This document shows positions 9,417 through 17,890 of a DNA stretch of 64,000 nucleotides, one piece after another. Source of the stretch: Proteus hauseri ATCC 700826 (GTDB lineage Bacteria > Pseudomonadota > Gammaproteobacteria > Enterobacterales > Enterobacteriaceae); contig NZ_LXEV01000032.1 in the NCBI RefSeq assembly GCF_001654965.1, positions 1-64,000 on the forward strand, in the 5' to 3' direction. The stretch's first letter is position 1, and the number at the start of each line of letters is the position of its first letter. The notes below the pieces were generated by a model. The model did no database searches and was not told the origin of the DNA. It worked only from the letters and a program-made list of their open reading frames with translations. Position numbers and translations under genes: made by a program.

Positions 9417-9758
9417 CTATTTATCTGATGAGATAATAAATTCCAGAATGAGCCGATGTAATTTGACATCGGGTTCGTATTCGAAAAACGTGTTAATGCG
9501 TTGAGAAAAAGGAATGCTTTCAGTCATAACTGAGTTTATTTTCTTACGCATTACGGTGAGGTTTTTTGGGTTAGAGTCGTACACATCGAGCTGGACGCGA
9601 TAATCATCAAGATCCATCTCAGCAAGCGCGTTATTCGGTGTGATACTGGAAAATTGGATCACTATAGCGGGGTAAACCAATTTACCTTCAGGCAATACCT
9701 GAAAAAAAACCCTTTCATCGACTAGCGGTGAAAGGGCTTCCTTTAATTGATAAATCAT
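9417..9758 (-). CDS. Tail terminator / completion protein (DUF3168-like)
   Basis: I place the start at the ATG at 9758 (MIYQLKEALSPLVDERVFFQ), which has an AAGG ribosome binding site nine bases upstream. The longer frame would overlap the previous gene and lacks a better site. The product is 113 aa and has the short DUF3168-like pattern, with a YPAIVIQFSS strand and a DDYRVQLDVYD segment. Such proteins cap the growing tail tube and make the tail-to-head interface. Neighbours on both sides are connector and tube genes, which supports this role. Confidence 0.8.
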   Translation of the reverse strand: MIYQLKEALSPLVDERVFFQVLPEGKLVYPAIVIQFSSITPNNALAEMDLDDYRVQLDVYDSNPKNLTVMRKKINSVMTESIPFSQRINTFFEYEPDVKLHRLILEFIISSDK

Positions 9759-9762
9759 ATTA

Positions 9763-10236
9763 TTACCTTGTTTTCTCAATTTCCTCTTTTAACGTTTGAA
9801 CAATCACTTTTGCGGTGGCTTCTTTTTTAGCTTCAAAACCCGGTCTCATAAAAGGTTGAGCCGGCATCTTTGAAGTACCAAACTCAACAAACCACCAATA
9901 AAAGGGATCATTCGGATTCAATGCTGCACTTTTTCCTGTGGCTTGTTTGAATGCAGTGATTTTTTTATCCGGTAAAGACTTTATCCAGATACGTGTTTTT
10001 GTTTGCCCGTTACGCTGTACCTTTGTTTTAGAGCGAACGTTACGTTTAATCGTCCCCTTGCGTCGATGTGGAACATCTTCTTTTAAAATAGGGACACGGC
10101 TCTTAATTTCCTTTTTTAATGTCGATGCCCCTGCATTCATTGCTTTGCGTGCGCTACGGTTTCTAACTTTGCGCGCAACTTCTTGCATTTTTCGTTGTAT
10201 TTCAGGCAATCCACTGATTTTAATCTCACCCATCAT
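9763..10236 (-). CDS. HK97 gp10-like head-tail joining / tail completion protein
   Basis: This basic 157-aa protein carries the signature of the HK97-gp10 family. It has an N-terminal GEIKISGLPEIQRKMQEV helix, a Lys/Arg-rich middle, and the conserved C-terminal segment FYWWFVEFGTSKMPAQPFMR (about residues 113-132). Members act at the head-tail interface of siphoviruses. The gene overlaps the start of the upstream head closure gene by eleven bases, as is common in compact late operons. A second Met at position 2 is an equally possible start. Confidence 0.9.
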   Translation of the reverse strand: MMGEIKISGLPEIQRKMQEVARKVRNRSARKAMNAGASTLKKEIKSRVPILKEDVPHRRKGTIKRNVRSKTKVQRNGQTKTRIWIKSLPDKKITAFKQATGKSAALNPNDPFYWWFVEFGTSKMPAQPFMRPGFEAKKEATAKVIVQTLKEEIEKTR

Positions 10237-10555
10237 TAACTCCTTCCTTGCACATCAGTTGTAGCTCTCTGTGTTGCTCTTTCGGATCAATAATTGAGAT
10301 GATATCGAATACCCTTTCACCATAAACGACACGCATTGACGTGTTTATTCCTGACACATAACGAATAAGAATACGTGTGCTGGCTTCACTTTGGACTTGC
10401 TGTGCCTGAAAGTATTCACGCCCCTGATAAGGTGCAATAGATGCTCGTATTTTTGGTAAGAAATCCTCCCAAATTACTTCATTACCGCTAATTGCATCGG
10501 GTGCTAATGTTGGTTTTTGTATTTTTATATTATGACGTAATCGACCAGGATTCAT
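10226..10555 (-). CDS. Phage head closure protein
   Basis: This 109-aa protein shows the pattern of the SPP1 gp16-like head closure family. It has an N-terminal MNPGRLRHNIKIQKP, then WEDFLPKIRASIAPYQGREYF and a strand-rich C-terminus ending with IDPKEQHRELQLMC. These proteins form a ring below the connector that prevents DNA loss before tail attachment. The start overlaps the stop of the upstream connector gene by four bases (ATGA). Order (connector, closure, gp10-like, terminator, tube) is canonical for HK97-type phages. Confidence 0.88.
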   Translation of the reverse strand: MNPGRLRHNIKIQKPTLAPDAISGNEVIWEDFLPKIRASIAPYQGREYFQAQQVQSEASTRILIRYVSGINTSMRVVYGERVFDIISIIDPKEQHRELQLMCKEGVNDG

Positions 10556-10860
10556 TCAGCACCTCGCCAATTCCGATATTGAAATAACAACCGTTCTACC
10601 GCTTTATTTTCATATAATTGAATTTCACTTTGACTAGTTCTATGTTCAAACATATCTCCGAGCACTAAGAGCATGGCCGACTTAACTGGATGAGGAATAT
10701 CTTCAGGTAATTTCCATGCTGGCTCATCACACCATCTCAAACAATAATCGAGAGCACTTTGAGCATAGAATGTAATTTGTTCATCGCGATCATTATCGTC
10801 ATACTCAATATGTTGTTTTAACAATGGAAGTGAGACTACATCTAAGATATCCATAAGCAA
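10552..10860 (-). CDS. Head-tail connector protein (HK97 gp6-like)
   Basis: This 102-aa helical protein is encoded directly after the major capsid protein and has the gp6-like pattern LLKQHIEYDDNDRDEQITFYAQSALDYCLRW. HK97 gp6 and relatives form the adaptor ring bound to the portal. A start at the second Met (10854, MDIL) is possible; the first Met is kept because both have only weak ribosome binding sites. Its stop overlaps the closure gene. No unusual feature is seen. Confidence 0.85.
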   Translation of the reverse strand: MLMDILDVVSLPLLKQHIEYDDNDRDEQITFYAQSALDYCLRWCDEPAWKLPEDIPHPVKSAMLLVLGDMFEHRTSQSEIQLYENKAVERLLFQYRNWRGAE

Positions 10861-10893
10861 TATTAGGGAGAGTTGCCTCCCCCTGCCTGTTAT

Positions 10894-12066
10894 TTATTTT
10901 GTTGACTTACCTTCCGCTGTTGCAAAAGAGCCTTTGATAAGTGCTTGTGGGCGATAGTGTGCTAACGCTAGACGTTCTTCACATAAAATAGTCAGCATAT
11001 TTTTCACAAAGTTGTTGCGATCTTCACGACTCACTTCAATGGTTGCATCCATACGATCCCAAACTTGAGAAGCTAAATCGAATGCACCGACAGTAAATTC
11101 ACCTTGTGTTTGTGCTTTTGTTGGTACAACTGGTAATCCCCACATGACATTTGAAGTAAATGCTTGAGGACCACCAAAAATATAACGCCCTTCTTTATCT
11201 TTCATTAGTGCAATGGTATGCCAGTCACGAGGGTTTAAAATAATTCCTGATGCACTAAACTCAGATTCTGTTACCTGATAAATAGCGTGGGCGATTAAGT
11301 CAGCTTGCGTGTCCCCAGTGGCATTTAGCGTGATGTCGTACGCAGTTGCGACTTGGTTAACACCTGTCAGGTTATCAGCTGAACCATCACCATTAAGTAG
11401 TTGATTTTCTTCAACTAATGCTAAACCGTATAATAAACGAGTGTTCAGGTAAGACTGCAGTTGTGCCGCATCGTCCATAACTTGGCGTGACGCTTGGATC
11501 CAGTGCGCGATAGTGATCACGTTAGTGGTTTGCTTTTCAAAAGTCAGGTCAGATTCAGGCTTTTGAGCCTTTTCTTTCACAGGAGCAGCGTTATTGGTAA
11601 ATAGTTTTTCGCGAACATATTCTAGTGAATTACTAGAAATACGACCTTGCGCTAATAAATCACGAACAACGAGACGACGCATACCTGGCATGACAATACC
11701 AGGCACTTGCATCGGTTGGATTAACGGCCCCGCTGAACCTGCATCACTACCCAGTGACTTATTGAATGTTTTCACTTCATAAGACCCTGCACTACCATTC
11801 CACGACTTAATAAGCTCTTCTGATGCTCGTTCTGAGAAATCCTTTTTAGCATTTGGGTCATCAGCACTTGTCGCACCTTTTTGCTCTAAATCAAACAGGC
11901 GTTCACCCGCTTTTTTTAGTTCTTCTTGCACGGTTGTTAAATCAGTCTGTAATTGCTTTGAAATGGTTCCCGTTTCTTCAATTTGCTTTTTCTGCTCATC
12001 AAATAACTCTTTAACTTTAGTTTGTGAGTCTTCGATGGCTTTTTGAATTTGGGTTAAATCAGACAT
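10894..12066 (-). CDS. HK97-type major capsid protein
   Basis: The 390-aa product closely resembles HK97 gp5 from memory. Residues 1-103 form the helical scaffolding delta domain. The HK97 cleavage position after Lys103 is preserved (FNK then SLGSDAGSAG). Lys169 and Asn356, which form the covalent chain-mail cross-link in HK97, and the catalytic Glu363 are all found at identical positions by counting. The protein should therefore assemble through delta-domain removal and cross-linking. This needs the prohead protease encoded just upstream, whose frame is broken here. Neighbours are protease, portal and connector. Confidence 0.97.
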   Translation of the reverse strand: MSDLTQIQKAIEDSQTKVKELFDEQKKQIEETGTISKQLQTDLTTVQEELKKAGERLFDLEQKGATSADDPNAKKDFSERASEELIKSWNGSAGSYEVKTFNKSLGSDAGSAGPLIQPMQVPGIVMPGMRRLVVRDLLAQGRISSNSLEYVREKLFTNNAAPVKEKAQKPESDLTFEKQTTNVITIAHWIQASRQVMDDAAQLQSYLNTRLLYGLALVEENQLLNGDGSADNLTGVNQVATAYDITLNATGDTQADLIAHAIYQVTESEFSASGIILNPRDWHTIALMKDKEGRYIFGGPQAFTSNVMWGLPVVPTKAQTQGEFTVGAFDLASQVWDRMDATIEVSREDRNNFVKNMLTILCEERLALAHYRPQALIKGSFATAEGKSTK

Positions 12067-12069
12067 AAT

Positions 12070-12737
12070 TTATCCTTTCAGATTAAATGAATTAATTTGG
12101 TTAATAATGGAATCTACTTGAGATTTTTGAGTGCCATCGGACTCACTCCGAATAGCTGATTTGAAGCGGGAGATGAAGCCAATCGCTTCTGATTTTGACA
12201 GACCTACTGACTCTCTCAGCCAATCTTCAATATCACGAATAGTGGATAGTCCATCGACACTTTTTAGTGACGAAACTTGAGCCTGTTCATTTGCAGGGAA
12301 AGTACAAATACTGATTTCCCGTAGCATAGAAATATTTTTAAAAATACGTCCAGAGGAAGTCACATCAAAATCCTCACGAACGCAACCAAAACCAACTGAC
12401 ATACCTTCCACGGTACCGTGTTTCATTGCTGCTTTTAAATCTTGAGCGCCACTATGACCGGGTGTCAGTTGCCCTCGAACAAGCAATCCTTTTGAGTCCT
12501 CTTCCATGTGTTCCCATTTACCTACTGGTAATTCCCATGCTCTATGGTTATAGAACATGGCTACTTTACGCTTCTGGTTTGCTAAAACGCCCTTAAAGCA
12601 CCGGGCAAAATAATATCTCCATCTGAATCGGTATTACTGAATACAGATGCATACCCTTCAAAAATTCCTTGGGTTCCATCACCGGTGAATTTAATCTCTG
12701 CATCATCAAAGGCGAGTGTTTTTCTAATGTCGGACAT
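12070..12737 (-). pseudogene. HK97 gp4-like prohead protease, frameshifted
   Basis: The gene starts at an ATG at 12737 (MSDIRKTLAFDDAEIKFTGD) and reads correctly to GDIILPGA, then meets TAG within five codons. The remainder, CFKGVLANQKRKVAMFYNHRAWELPVGKW onward in two parts, continues in the -1 frame to 12070. Together both parts give about 222 residues, the usual size of HK97 gp4-type serine proteases, including the NH and GMSVGF active-site segments. One base appears to be missing in the A run at 12595-12597 (three where four are expected). This would inactivate capsid maturation, unless it is a sequencing error in a homopolymer or the gene is rescued by frameshifting, for which no good slippery site is present. 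Confidence 0.85.
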
Positions 12738-12754
12738 TTTGCCCCCATAAATAA

Positions 12755-14026
12755 TTAAGCCCCACTTTCGTGAGGCTCTTTGCTAAGTTGATTTATTGGT
12801 AAATATTGCGCTTGTCGGTATGCAACATCCCCTCCTTCAAGTGGCGGGTAGTTATCGAGCCGTCTCATTTCATTAATAGTTCTTAGACCTGATTCTCCCA
12901 TCGCTTTCATGAAGGTCGCACGAGAAGTAGAATCCCCTCTCAATAGCCCATCAAGATTATGCTCTGCATGGTATTTACCAATATCACTCGGTTTTAGAAG
13001 CCATCTTGAAACACAATTTTCCCATCGAGAGATATAGGGTTGTAAGGTATATTGAAGAAACCCTAAGTTTTGCTGTTCAATACCAGTTCCCCAGCTCGTT
13101 GACTTTTCAACATCACCAACTAAATGAGGGGGGACACCAAAGAAACGAGCTAACTCACTGACTTGAAACTTACGCGATGCCATTGTTTCTGCATCTTGAG
13201 GGCTAACACCAATATCTTCGGCTTTAAGCCCTCCCTCCAATATCCACAATCGTTTTTTAACGGGACCACCTGCGATTTCTTTGAAATTCTCTTCAAGTTG
13301 GCCACGTTGCTCTTTATTTAATACCTTATCACCCGTTGTCAGGATTTTAGGGGACTTCGCTCCATTGGCATAAAATTCACGCTGTTGATCTTCCATCGCA
13401 ACTGCCGTACTTGCTGTCTTACACGCATACGCAATGGGTGACAACCCTACCAACCCATTAAAACCAAACCCTTTTAAGTGAAAAATTTCGTGTTGTTTAA
13501 ATTTCGCAAATTCATGATCTCGCTGATATTTATAAATAACACTTTTCCCCTCCATGCGGACATCCATATTGGCAGACAACAAAGGAAGCAAACTGATCAC
13601 GTCACCAAATTTATTTCGCTCAATCAGTGCGAAAGCATTACCATAAAAGCAAAGCTGCATGGTCATTGCCTCTCGAAATTCCTGAGCAGTCATATATTGA
13701 TTGGGTGAATATCGTAGTAATCGAGCCAATGGGTTACTTAAATCAACTTTGCTTCTATTTCCTTGCTTATCCGTTTCAAAAACATCCAATGGCAAGCAGG
13801 CAGTTAACGTCGAAATCAAGCTAACACAACGCCAAACCGTTGATATTTGTAATATTCTCTCATCATTTACAGAGGAATCACCAAGTGATCCTTGTGCAGA
13901 AATAACGCCTGATTGTGAACCTTGTTCAGGTGTTACGAGCCTTCCACCAACAAAGAAAGAAGCCAGACGCGCAAACCAACCATGATTAGTGCGCAAATCT
14001 ATTGAATATTGTTTATCTGTCATCAC
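12755..14026 (-). CDS. Phage portal protein, HK97 family
   Basis: This 423-aa protein has the HK97-family portal pattern. There is an early INDERILQISTVWRC-like segment at about residue 55, LPLDVFETD, a central LSPIAYACKTA helix, and the C-terminal ARFFGVPPHLVGDVEKSTSWG motif (about 292-312). The portal dodecamer is the DNA entry channel and the docking site for terminase. The gene lies between terminase large subunit (start and stop overlap by four bases) and protease, the canonical order. The second Met is an equally likely start. Confidence 0.95.
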   Translation of the reverse strand: MMTDKQYSIDLRTNHGWFARLASFFVGGRLVTPEQGSQSGVISAQGSLGDSSVNDERILQISTVWRCVSLISTLTACLPLDVFETDKQGNRSKVDLSNPLARLLRYSPNQYMTAQEFREAMTMQLCFYGNAFALIERNKFGDVISLLPLLSANMDVRMEGKSVIYKYQRDHEFAKFKQHEIFHLKGFGFNGLVGLSPIAYACKTASTAVAMEDQQREFYANGAKSPKILTTGDKVLNKEQRGQLEENFKEIAGGPVKKRLWILEGGLKAEDIGVSPQDAETMASRKFQVSELARFFGVPPHLVGDVEKSTSWGTGIEQQNLGFLQYTLQPYISRWENCVSRWLLKPSDIGKYHAEHNLDGLLRGDSTSRATFMKAMGESGLRTINEMRRLDNYPPLEGGDVAYRQAQYLPINQLSKEPHESGA

Positions 14027-15759
14027 ATACTCAGAGGGTTAGAGAAGAAATCATCAAGGTTACCATCATCAGTAACCTCACCTTCAGCAGTACCAATTGC
14101 CATGGCTGATGCAACAACACCATCAATTCGTCCGGTACTTTTCTTTTTAGCAAAAATACGATTTTCTTTTTGATCAGCTTCTAAAACAGCAGAAGCTGCA
14201 TTCCATCTCAAACAAGGATTCGCATGAATAACTAATTTTTCATCATCTATAAGTTCTTCAAATAATTCTATTGAGTGAGGCATCCATAATCCTGAGTCCT
14301 TAGCTTTGTAATATCCCTGCCCATGAGGAATAAGAGGCACAGTAACTGAAGCTTCATCTAGCTCAGGCTCAAGATATTTAATACGATATTGGTCAAATCC
14401 AATTGCAAGCAAATTAACGTGGTGAGTTATTTCAGAGAGACGCTCTGCAACAAATTCATATTTAACTGCTTTACCCGGTGTTGTATGAACAAAGCTTTGT
14501 CTAACCCATGCATCATAAGGAACCCGGTCAGTTTTAGCTCTTTCCAATAAAGTGTCTTTGGGTGTCCAAAATTCAACATATAGGTGTTTGATGCGAGGAA
14601 AATAGAGCGCGAGCGCAGTTAAGTCTCGTGTTCCTGATAAGTCTAATCCGCCATAGCATTCTTCACCTTGTAGATCTTCCAAAGTAAAGAGTTTCTCTCT
14701 ATTCATCCATGTGTCACCATTGATCCACGGATTATCTGCATCTACCCATTGGCAAAAGTTAAGACGCCGAACAATGCTTTCTTTTGCTGGCATGCCTTGG
14801 GCTTGTGTGACTTGCTCACGTAAATAGCGATCCGTGAAGGTATAACCTAGAGAAGGATTTGCTTTTCCCCAACACGATTCATCTTTAAACGGGTCGTCGC
14901 CTTCATCAAGAGAACAGATATAAGAAAAGAAACTGTCATCTTCAATGGTGCTTTCAGCAACTTTTCGTCCGTACTCATGGTAGTCATAACATACGCTTGT
15001 TTTATCATGACCACTGTTTGTGATCATGAATATCAGTGCCTGTCGCCTACCTTTTGTACCCGCACGCATCATTTCAACAGCAGTGTTATTTCGATGCTCA
15101 TGAATTTCGTCGATAAGGGCGCAGTGTGGTCGAGGGCCTGATTGCCCATCATCAGAACTAATTGGCCTAAAGAATGAGCCTGTCTTTAAAAAAGCCAAAT
15201 TCCACTCTTTGCCAGCACCGCCTGATTTAGTGATACGCTGACTAAGCGCAGGTGACTGATCAACCATTGCCACTGCATCACGAAACAAGATCATGGCTTG
15301 GTCTTTCTTTGTTGCTGCTGCATAAACTTCAGCACGAGGCTCACCATCAGCGACTAAGCAATAAAGACCAACACCACCCGCTAATGGAGACTTGCCTGAG
15401 CCTTTTCCTGACTCAACATACGCCATGCGAAATCGACGTGTACCATCTTCCATTTTCCACCCAAAGATGGAGCCGATGACAAAACATTGCCAAGGCAATA
15501 GGATAAATGGCTTCCCTTCATGCTCACCACCATTAAGCTTTAACACCTTTGCAAAAAATCCAATGGCGCGCTGTACAGCATCAACATCCCAGACTAAACC
15601 ACGCTTTTTAGCTTCATTTAGATCTTTGAGATGCCTTGCGCAAGAATTTCTGATGTCAGGGCCAGCCAGTATCTTTCCACTATTAACGTCTTGAGCATAT
15701 TGAGTTGCAGGATCAACCGAAGTATTGGTTGAGTGGGTCTTCCTCTTCTTCTCCACCAT
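14023..15759 (-). CDS. Terminase large subunit
   Basis: This 578-aa protein has a Walker A motif ESGKGSGKS at residues 116-124 and a Walker B with catalytic acid ALIDEIHEH at 214-222. A ribonuclease-H-like nuclease domain begins near GLDLSGTRDLTA, whose Asp residues are expected to bind metal. It packages DNA into the prohead using ATP and cuts the concatemer. The start overlaps the end of the small subunit gene by 47 bases, and the end overlaps the portal start. Length and order are typical of the HK97/P27 cos-packaging group. Confidence 0.97.
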   Translation of the reverse strand: MVEKKRKTHSTNTSVDPATQYAQDVNSGKILAGPDIRNSCARHLKDLNEAKKRGLVWDVDAVQRAIGFFAKVLKLNGGEHEGKPFILLPWQCFVIGSIFGWKMEDGTRRFRMAYVESGKGSGKSPLAGGVGLYCLVADGEPRAEVYAAATKKDQAMILFRDAVAMVDQSPALSQRITKSGGAGKEWNLAFLKTGSFFRPISSDDGQSGPRPHCALIDEIHEHRNNTAVEMMRAGTKGRRQALIFMITNSGHDKTSVCYDYHEYGRKVAESTIEDDSFFSYICSLDEGDDPFKDESCWGKANPSLGYTFTDRYLREQVTQAQGMPAKESIVRRLNFCQWVDADNPWINGDTWMNREKLFTLEDLQGEECYGGLDLSGTRDLTALALYFPRIKHLYVEFWTPKDTLLERAKTDRVPYDAWVRQSFVHTTPGKAVKYEFVAERLSEITHHVNLLAIGFDQYRIKYLEPELDEASVTVPLIPHGQGYYKAKDSGLWMPHSIELFEELIDDEKLVIHANPCLRWNAASAVLEADQKENRIFAKKKSTGRIDGVVASAMAIGTAEGEVTDDGNLDDFFSNPLSM

Positions 15760-16180
15760 CTACTTTCACCTTTGAGCGAGATGCTGGCGTTAAACCAAAC
15801 TCGACTAAATAACTTTTGAAACGTCGATCCGCATCAGCCAGCATCGCCACTGCGGGATTCGCTTTAATTAAAAAATCCCCTAATTGGGTTTTTGTTGTAT
15901 ATGTTCGACCTTCAATGGCGATGGTGTCTCGCAACTGAAGAATATCGGCATAAATATCACACAGCCTTTCTAACGCAAATACGTCAGCAATAGTCAGAAC
16001 GCCCATCCCATCCAACAATAGCGTTAACTTTACCCATGCCATTTTTCCCCAGTCCGTCAAATGTTCAGGTGGGCTTGGAATTTCACGTTTAGGTTGGGGT
16101 TCTTTATCGTTAAGTTTTCTTTTCCCCGGATTACCGGTGACCACCTTCAAGTGGGTCGGTTTCGGGCGTCGTCCTGCCAT
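15713..16180 (-). CDS. Terminase small subunit, P27 family
   Basis: This 155-aa protein begins MAGRRPKPTHLKVVTGNPGK, the recognisable start of P27-family small terminases, and contains the helical DNA-recognition part (FALERLCDIYADILQLRD). An acidic C-terminus (EEEEDPLNQYFG) overlaps the terL start. The small subunit recognises cos and stimulates the large subunit. It sits between the HNH gene and terL, as in HK97, so the 127-base gap upstream probably contains cos. Confidence 0.93.
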   Translation of the reverse strand: MAGRRPKPTHLKVVTGNPGKRKLNDKEPQPKREIPSPPEHLTDWGKMAWVKLTLLLDGMGVLTIADVFALERLCDIYADILQLRDTIAIEGRTYTTKTQLGDFLIKANPAVAMLADADRRFKSYLVEFGLTPASRSKVKVDGGEEEEDPLNQYFG

Positions 16181-16270
16181 CGGAACCTCCCAGAAAAAAA
16201 CTTTTCATTTCGCGGTTGTGCACACAAATGACGGGGCTAGGTAATCCAAACAAAAAGATTTGAACTTTTT

Positions 16271-16283
16271 ACCCGCCCCCACC
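16271..16283. other. Candidate cos region (C-rich motif between HNH and terS)
   Basis: The 127-base gap between terS and the HNH gene contains a GC-rich patch (ACCCGCCCCCACC) in AT-rich surroundings. In HK97 the cos site lies between the HNH gene gp74 and terS when the genome is circular, so the packaging site is expected in this gap. The exact nick positions cannot be seen. Confidence 0.35.
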
Positions 16284-16307
16284 GTTATAATTACAATTGA
16301 TATTACT

Positions 16308-16655
16308 TTACTTATTCCAGTGAGAGTTAGGATCAAGGGGAATGCCGTCAGCATTACAACCAACAACTTTTCCACTCTTTTCCATTCGCTGTTTTGTTGA
16401 GTTGTGGTGAAGGTCACATAAGCTCTGAAAGTTCTTCTTATCCCAGAATAGGGCTTGTGCTTTTGTGATGAGCGCCTTATCACCAGATTGGATTGCATCT
16501 CTAAGTCGATGCGGAATAATATGGTCAACAACAGTTGCTGCAGTAATACGACCTTGCTCTTGACACATAACACAGAGCGGGTTCTCATTAAGAAAAGCTA
16601 ATCGCACTTTAGCCCAGCGACCACCATAGACATTGCGTTTTTTCATTTTTTTCAT
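16308..16655 (-). CDS. HNH endonuclease (HK97 gp74-like)
   Basis: The protein carries a zinc-binding Cys pair (CVMCQ), the HNH core VVDHIIPHRLRD and the CDLHHNSTKQ segment, all hallmarks of phage HNH endonucleases encoded next to terminase. HK97 gp74-type proteins are needed for efficient terminase cutting at cos. The ATG at 16655 (MKKMKKRNVYGGRW) is chosen. A GTG at 16688 and an ATG at 16646 with a better-placed GGA are alternatives. It belongs to the leftward late operon directly before terS. Confidence 0.92.
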   Translation of the reverse strand: MKKMKKRNVYGGRWAKVRLAFLNENPLCVMCQEQGRITAATVVDHIIPHRLRDAIQSGDKALITKAQALFWDKKNFQSLCDLHHNSTKQRMEKSGKVVGCNADGIPLDPNSHWNK

Positions 16656-17546
16656 TCCATTACAAATTTTCCGCAATAAAAAAGCCACCAGCGGTTAACT
16701 GATGGCTATCTGTATACACCAATCAATGAATGACGTTTGTAGATGATGTCTCTCCATCGTCACGTCCTTTCTTCTACCTACAGCTGACGTTGCTGATAAT
16801 GACCGAAAATAGCTAAGGCGGTGGTATTCATTGTTTTTGACTCTCACTATGCGCTATCTGTCGAGAATAAAACAGGTCATGGCTAACATAGGAAACAGCG
16901 ACAATGCGGCGCTTTCTGTTTCAAAAAGATATATAAATATATTTATGTTTTTTCAGCCCTATAATCTCTCTTACAGTTTTTTTTCATCAAAATCTACTGC
17001 CCCCCTAACCCAGTACAAATGACGAGCAGTCACTATTATCTAAATAGATATCTGGAGTATTTATGCTCATGTCATTAGTACATGTCCGTGATATCAACTT
17101 GTTTACATGATCCATCAGCGAGTAAAAGTGCGACTAACTTTTGATTACACATCGTTATTTATTCCATTGGGAGTTCAGATAGAGTGGAATACTATCTACC
17201 TCTAAAGAGGCACTTACATCAAATAGATACTATATGACATATTACAATTAAATATATTTTTTAATCTACTAATATAACAGAAATACAATATATTCTATTG
17301 CATAAAGAAATAATAATTATATAATTGGAAATGATTGATATTTACTTTTTGCTTCATTTTAACCGCCCTATGAACATTAAATCATAGGGTTATTTTTTAT
17401 CTTACGTCTATTAATCAAATAAAAATAAATAATTAAACACAATAAACTAGCATATATATTTACTTTAGTTATAATAATAAGTCTAACTATACCCATATGA
17501 AACAATATATTGTTAGTATTGCCCAGCCTCCCATGCTGGGCTTTTT
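16656..17546. other. Long AT-rich non-coding stretch before the HNH gene
   Basis: About 890 bases between the HNH gene and a 23-codon frame hold no convincing gene. The only frame of note (16831-17022, plus strand) lacks a good ribosome binding site and a recognisable sequence. The right part carries the first copy of a diverged repeat with two plus-strand terminators. The stretch may have carried accessory genes lost by decay. Confidence 0.5.
17366..17398 (+). terminator. Intrinsic terminator, repeat unit A left
   Basis: An 8-bp perfect stem CCCTATGA/TCATAGGG (17366-17373 with 17382-17389) is followed by a T-rich tract on the plus strand. No plus-strand gene is evident upstream. Confidence 0.6.
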
Positions 17547-17548
17547 TT
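17521..17548 (+). terminator. Intrinsic terminator, repeat unit A right
   Basis: The 7-bp stem GCCCAGC/GCTGGGC (17521-17527 with 17535-17541) is followed by seven T residues on the plus strand. It faces opposite to the late phage genes. Confidence 0.7.
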
Positions 17549-17618
17549 ATTCTTTCGGAATGCTTTTATCCAGTTCTTCACGGAATTTAACTGGATTATC
17601 TGAACCTTCTACTGCCAT
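17547..17618 (-). CDS. Small 23-codon open frame after the lysis cassette
   Basis: A short frame (MAVEGSDNPVKF..., 23 residues) has a GGAG ribosome binding site eight bases before its ATG. It starts directly after the minus-strand terminator that closes the lysis genes. The peptide is charged and has no membrane segment. I do not recognise it. It may be a real phage microprotein or the remnant of a longer gene, and expression would need terminator read-through or antitermination. Confidence 0.35.
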   Translation of the reverse strand: MAVEGSDNPVKFREELDKSIPKE

Positions 17619-17632
17619 GATATTTCTCCATT

Positions 17633-17655
17633 AAAAAGCCCCGCTATTGCGAGGC
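17633..17655 (-). terminator. Terminator downstream of the lysis cassette
   Basis: On the minus strand the stem GCCTCGC/GCGGGGC (one G-T pair, TATT loop on the plus strand) is followed by five T residues. It lies about 235 bases after the Rz stop and could end transcription of the lysis genes, or be passed by Q-modified polymerase. Confidence 0.65.
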
Positions 17656-17890
17656 GATTGTTTTCTAAAAACTTACGTTGATTATTAACAGATTGGCTTA
17701 GTGGATATTGGTAATCTATTGTTTTCACACATACCAGTGAAAGCCCTGAGGAAGCCCAAAATCACAGGGTTATTTTTATCTTGCGTTGTTTATTTAGGTA
17801 GGAGATGGGTTAATCAGAATTATCAATCTGGTATATATACTTACTTAAGCTATACTAAGCAAATATCACTATACTTTAATTGATATATTG

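Noticed and set aside
12560-12610. Programmed frameshift explaining the split protease
   Set aside because: The junction lacks an X XXY YYZ heptamer, and prohead proteases of this family are not known to use frameshifting. A one-base loss is simpler.
16205-16588. Minus-strand 127-codon frame overlapping the HNH gene
   Set aside because: The overlapping frame at 16308-16655 carries the full HNH motif; this one has none and covers the likely cos region.
16831-17022. 63-codon plus-strand frame in the long phage gap
   Set aside because: There is no ribosome binding site or recognisable domain, and the Phe/Ser/Tyr-rich end is typical of chance AT-rich frames.
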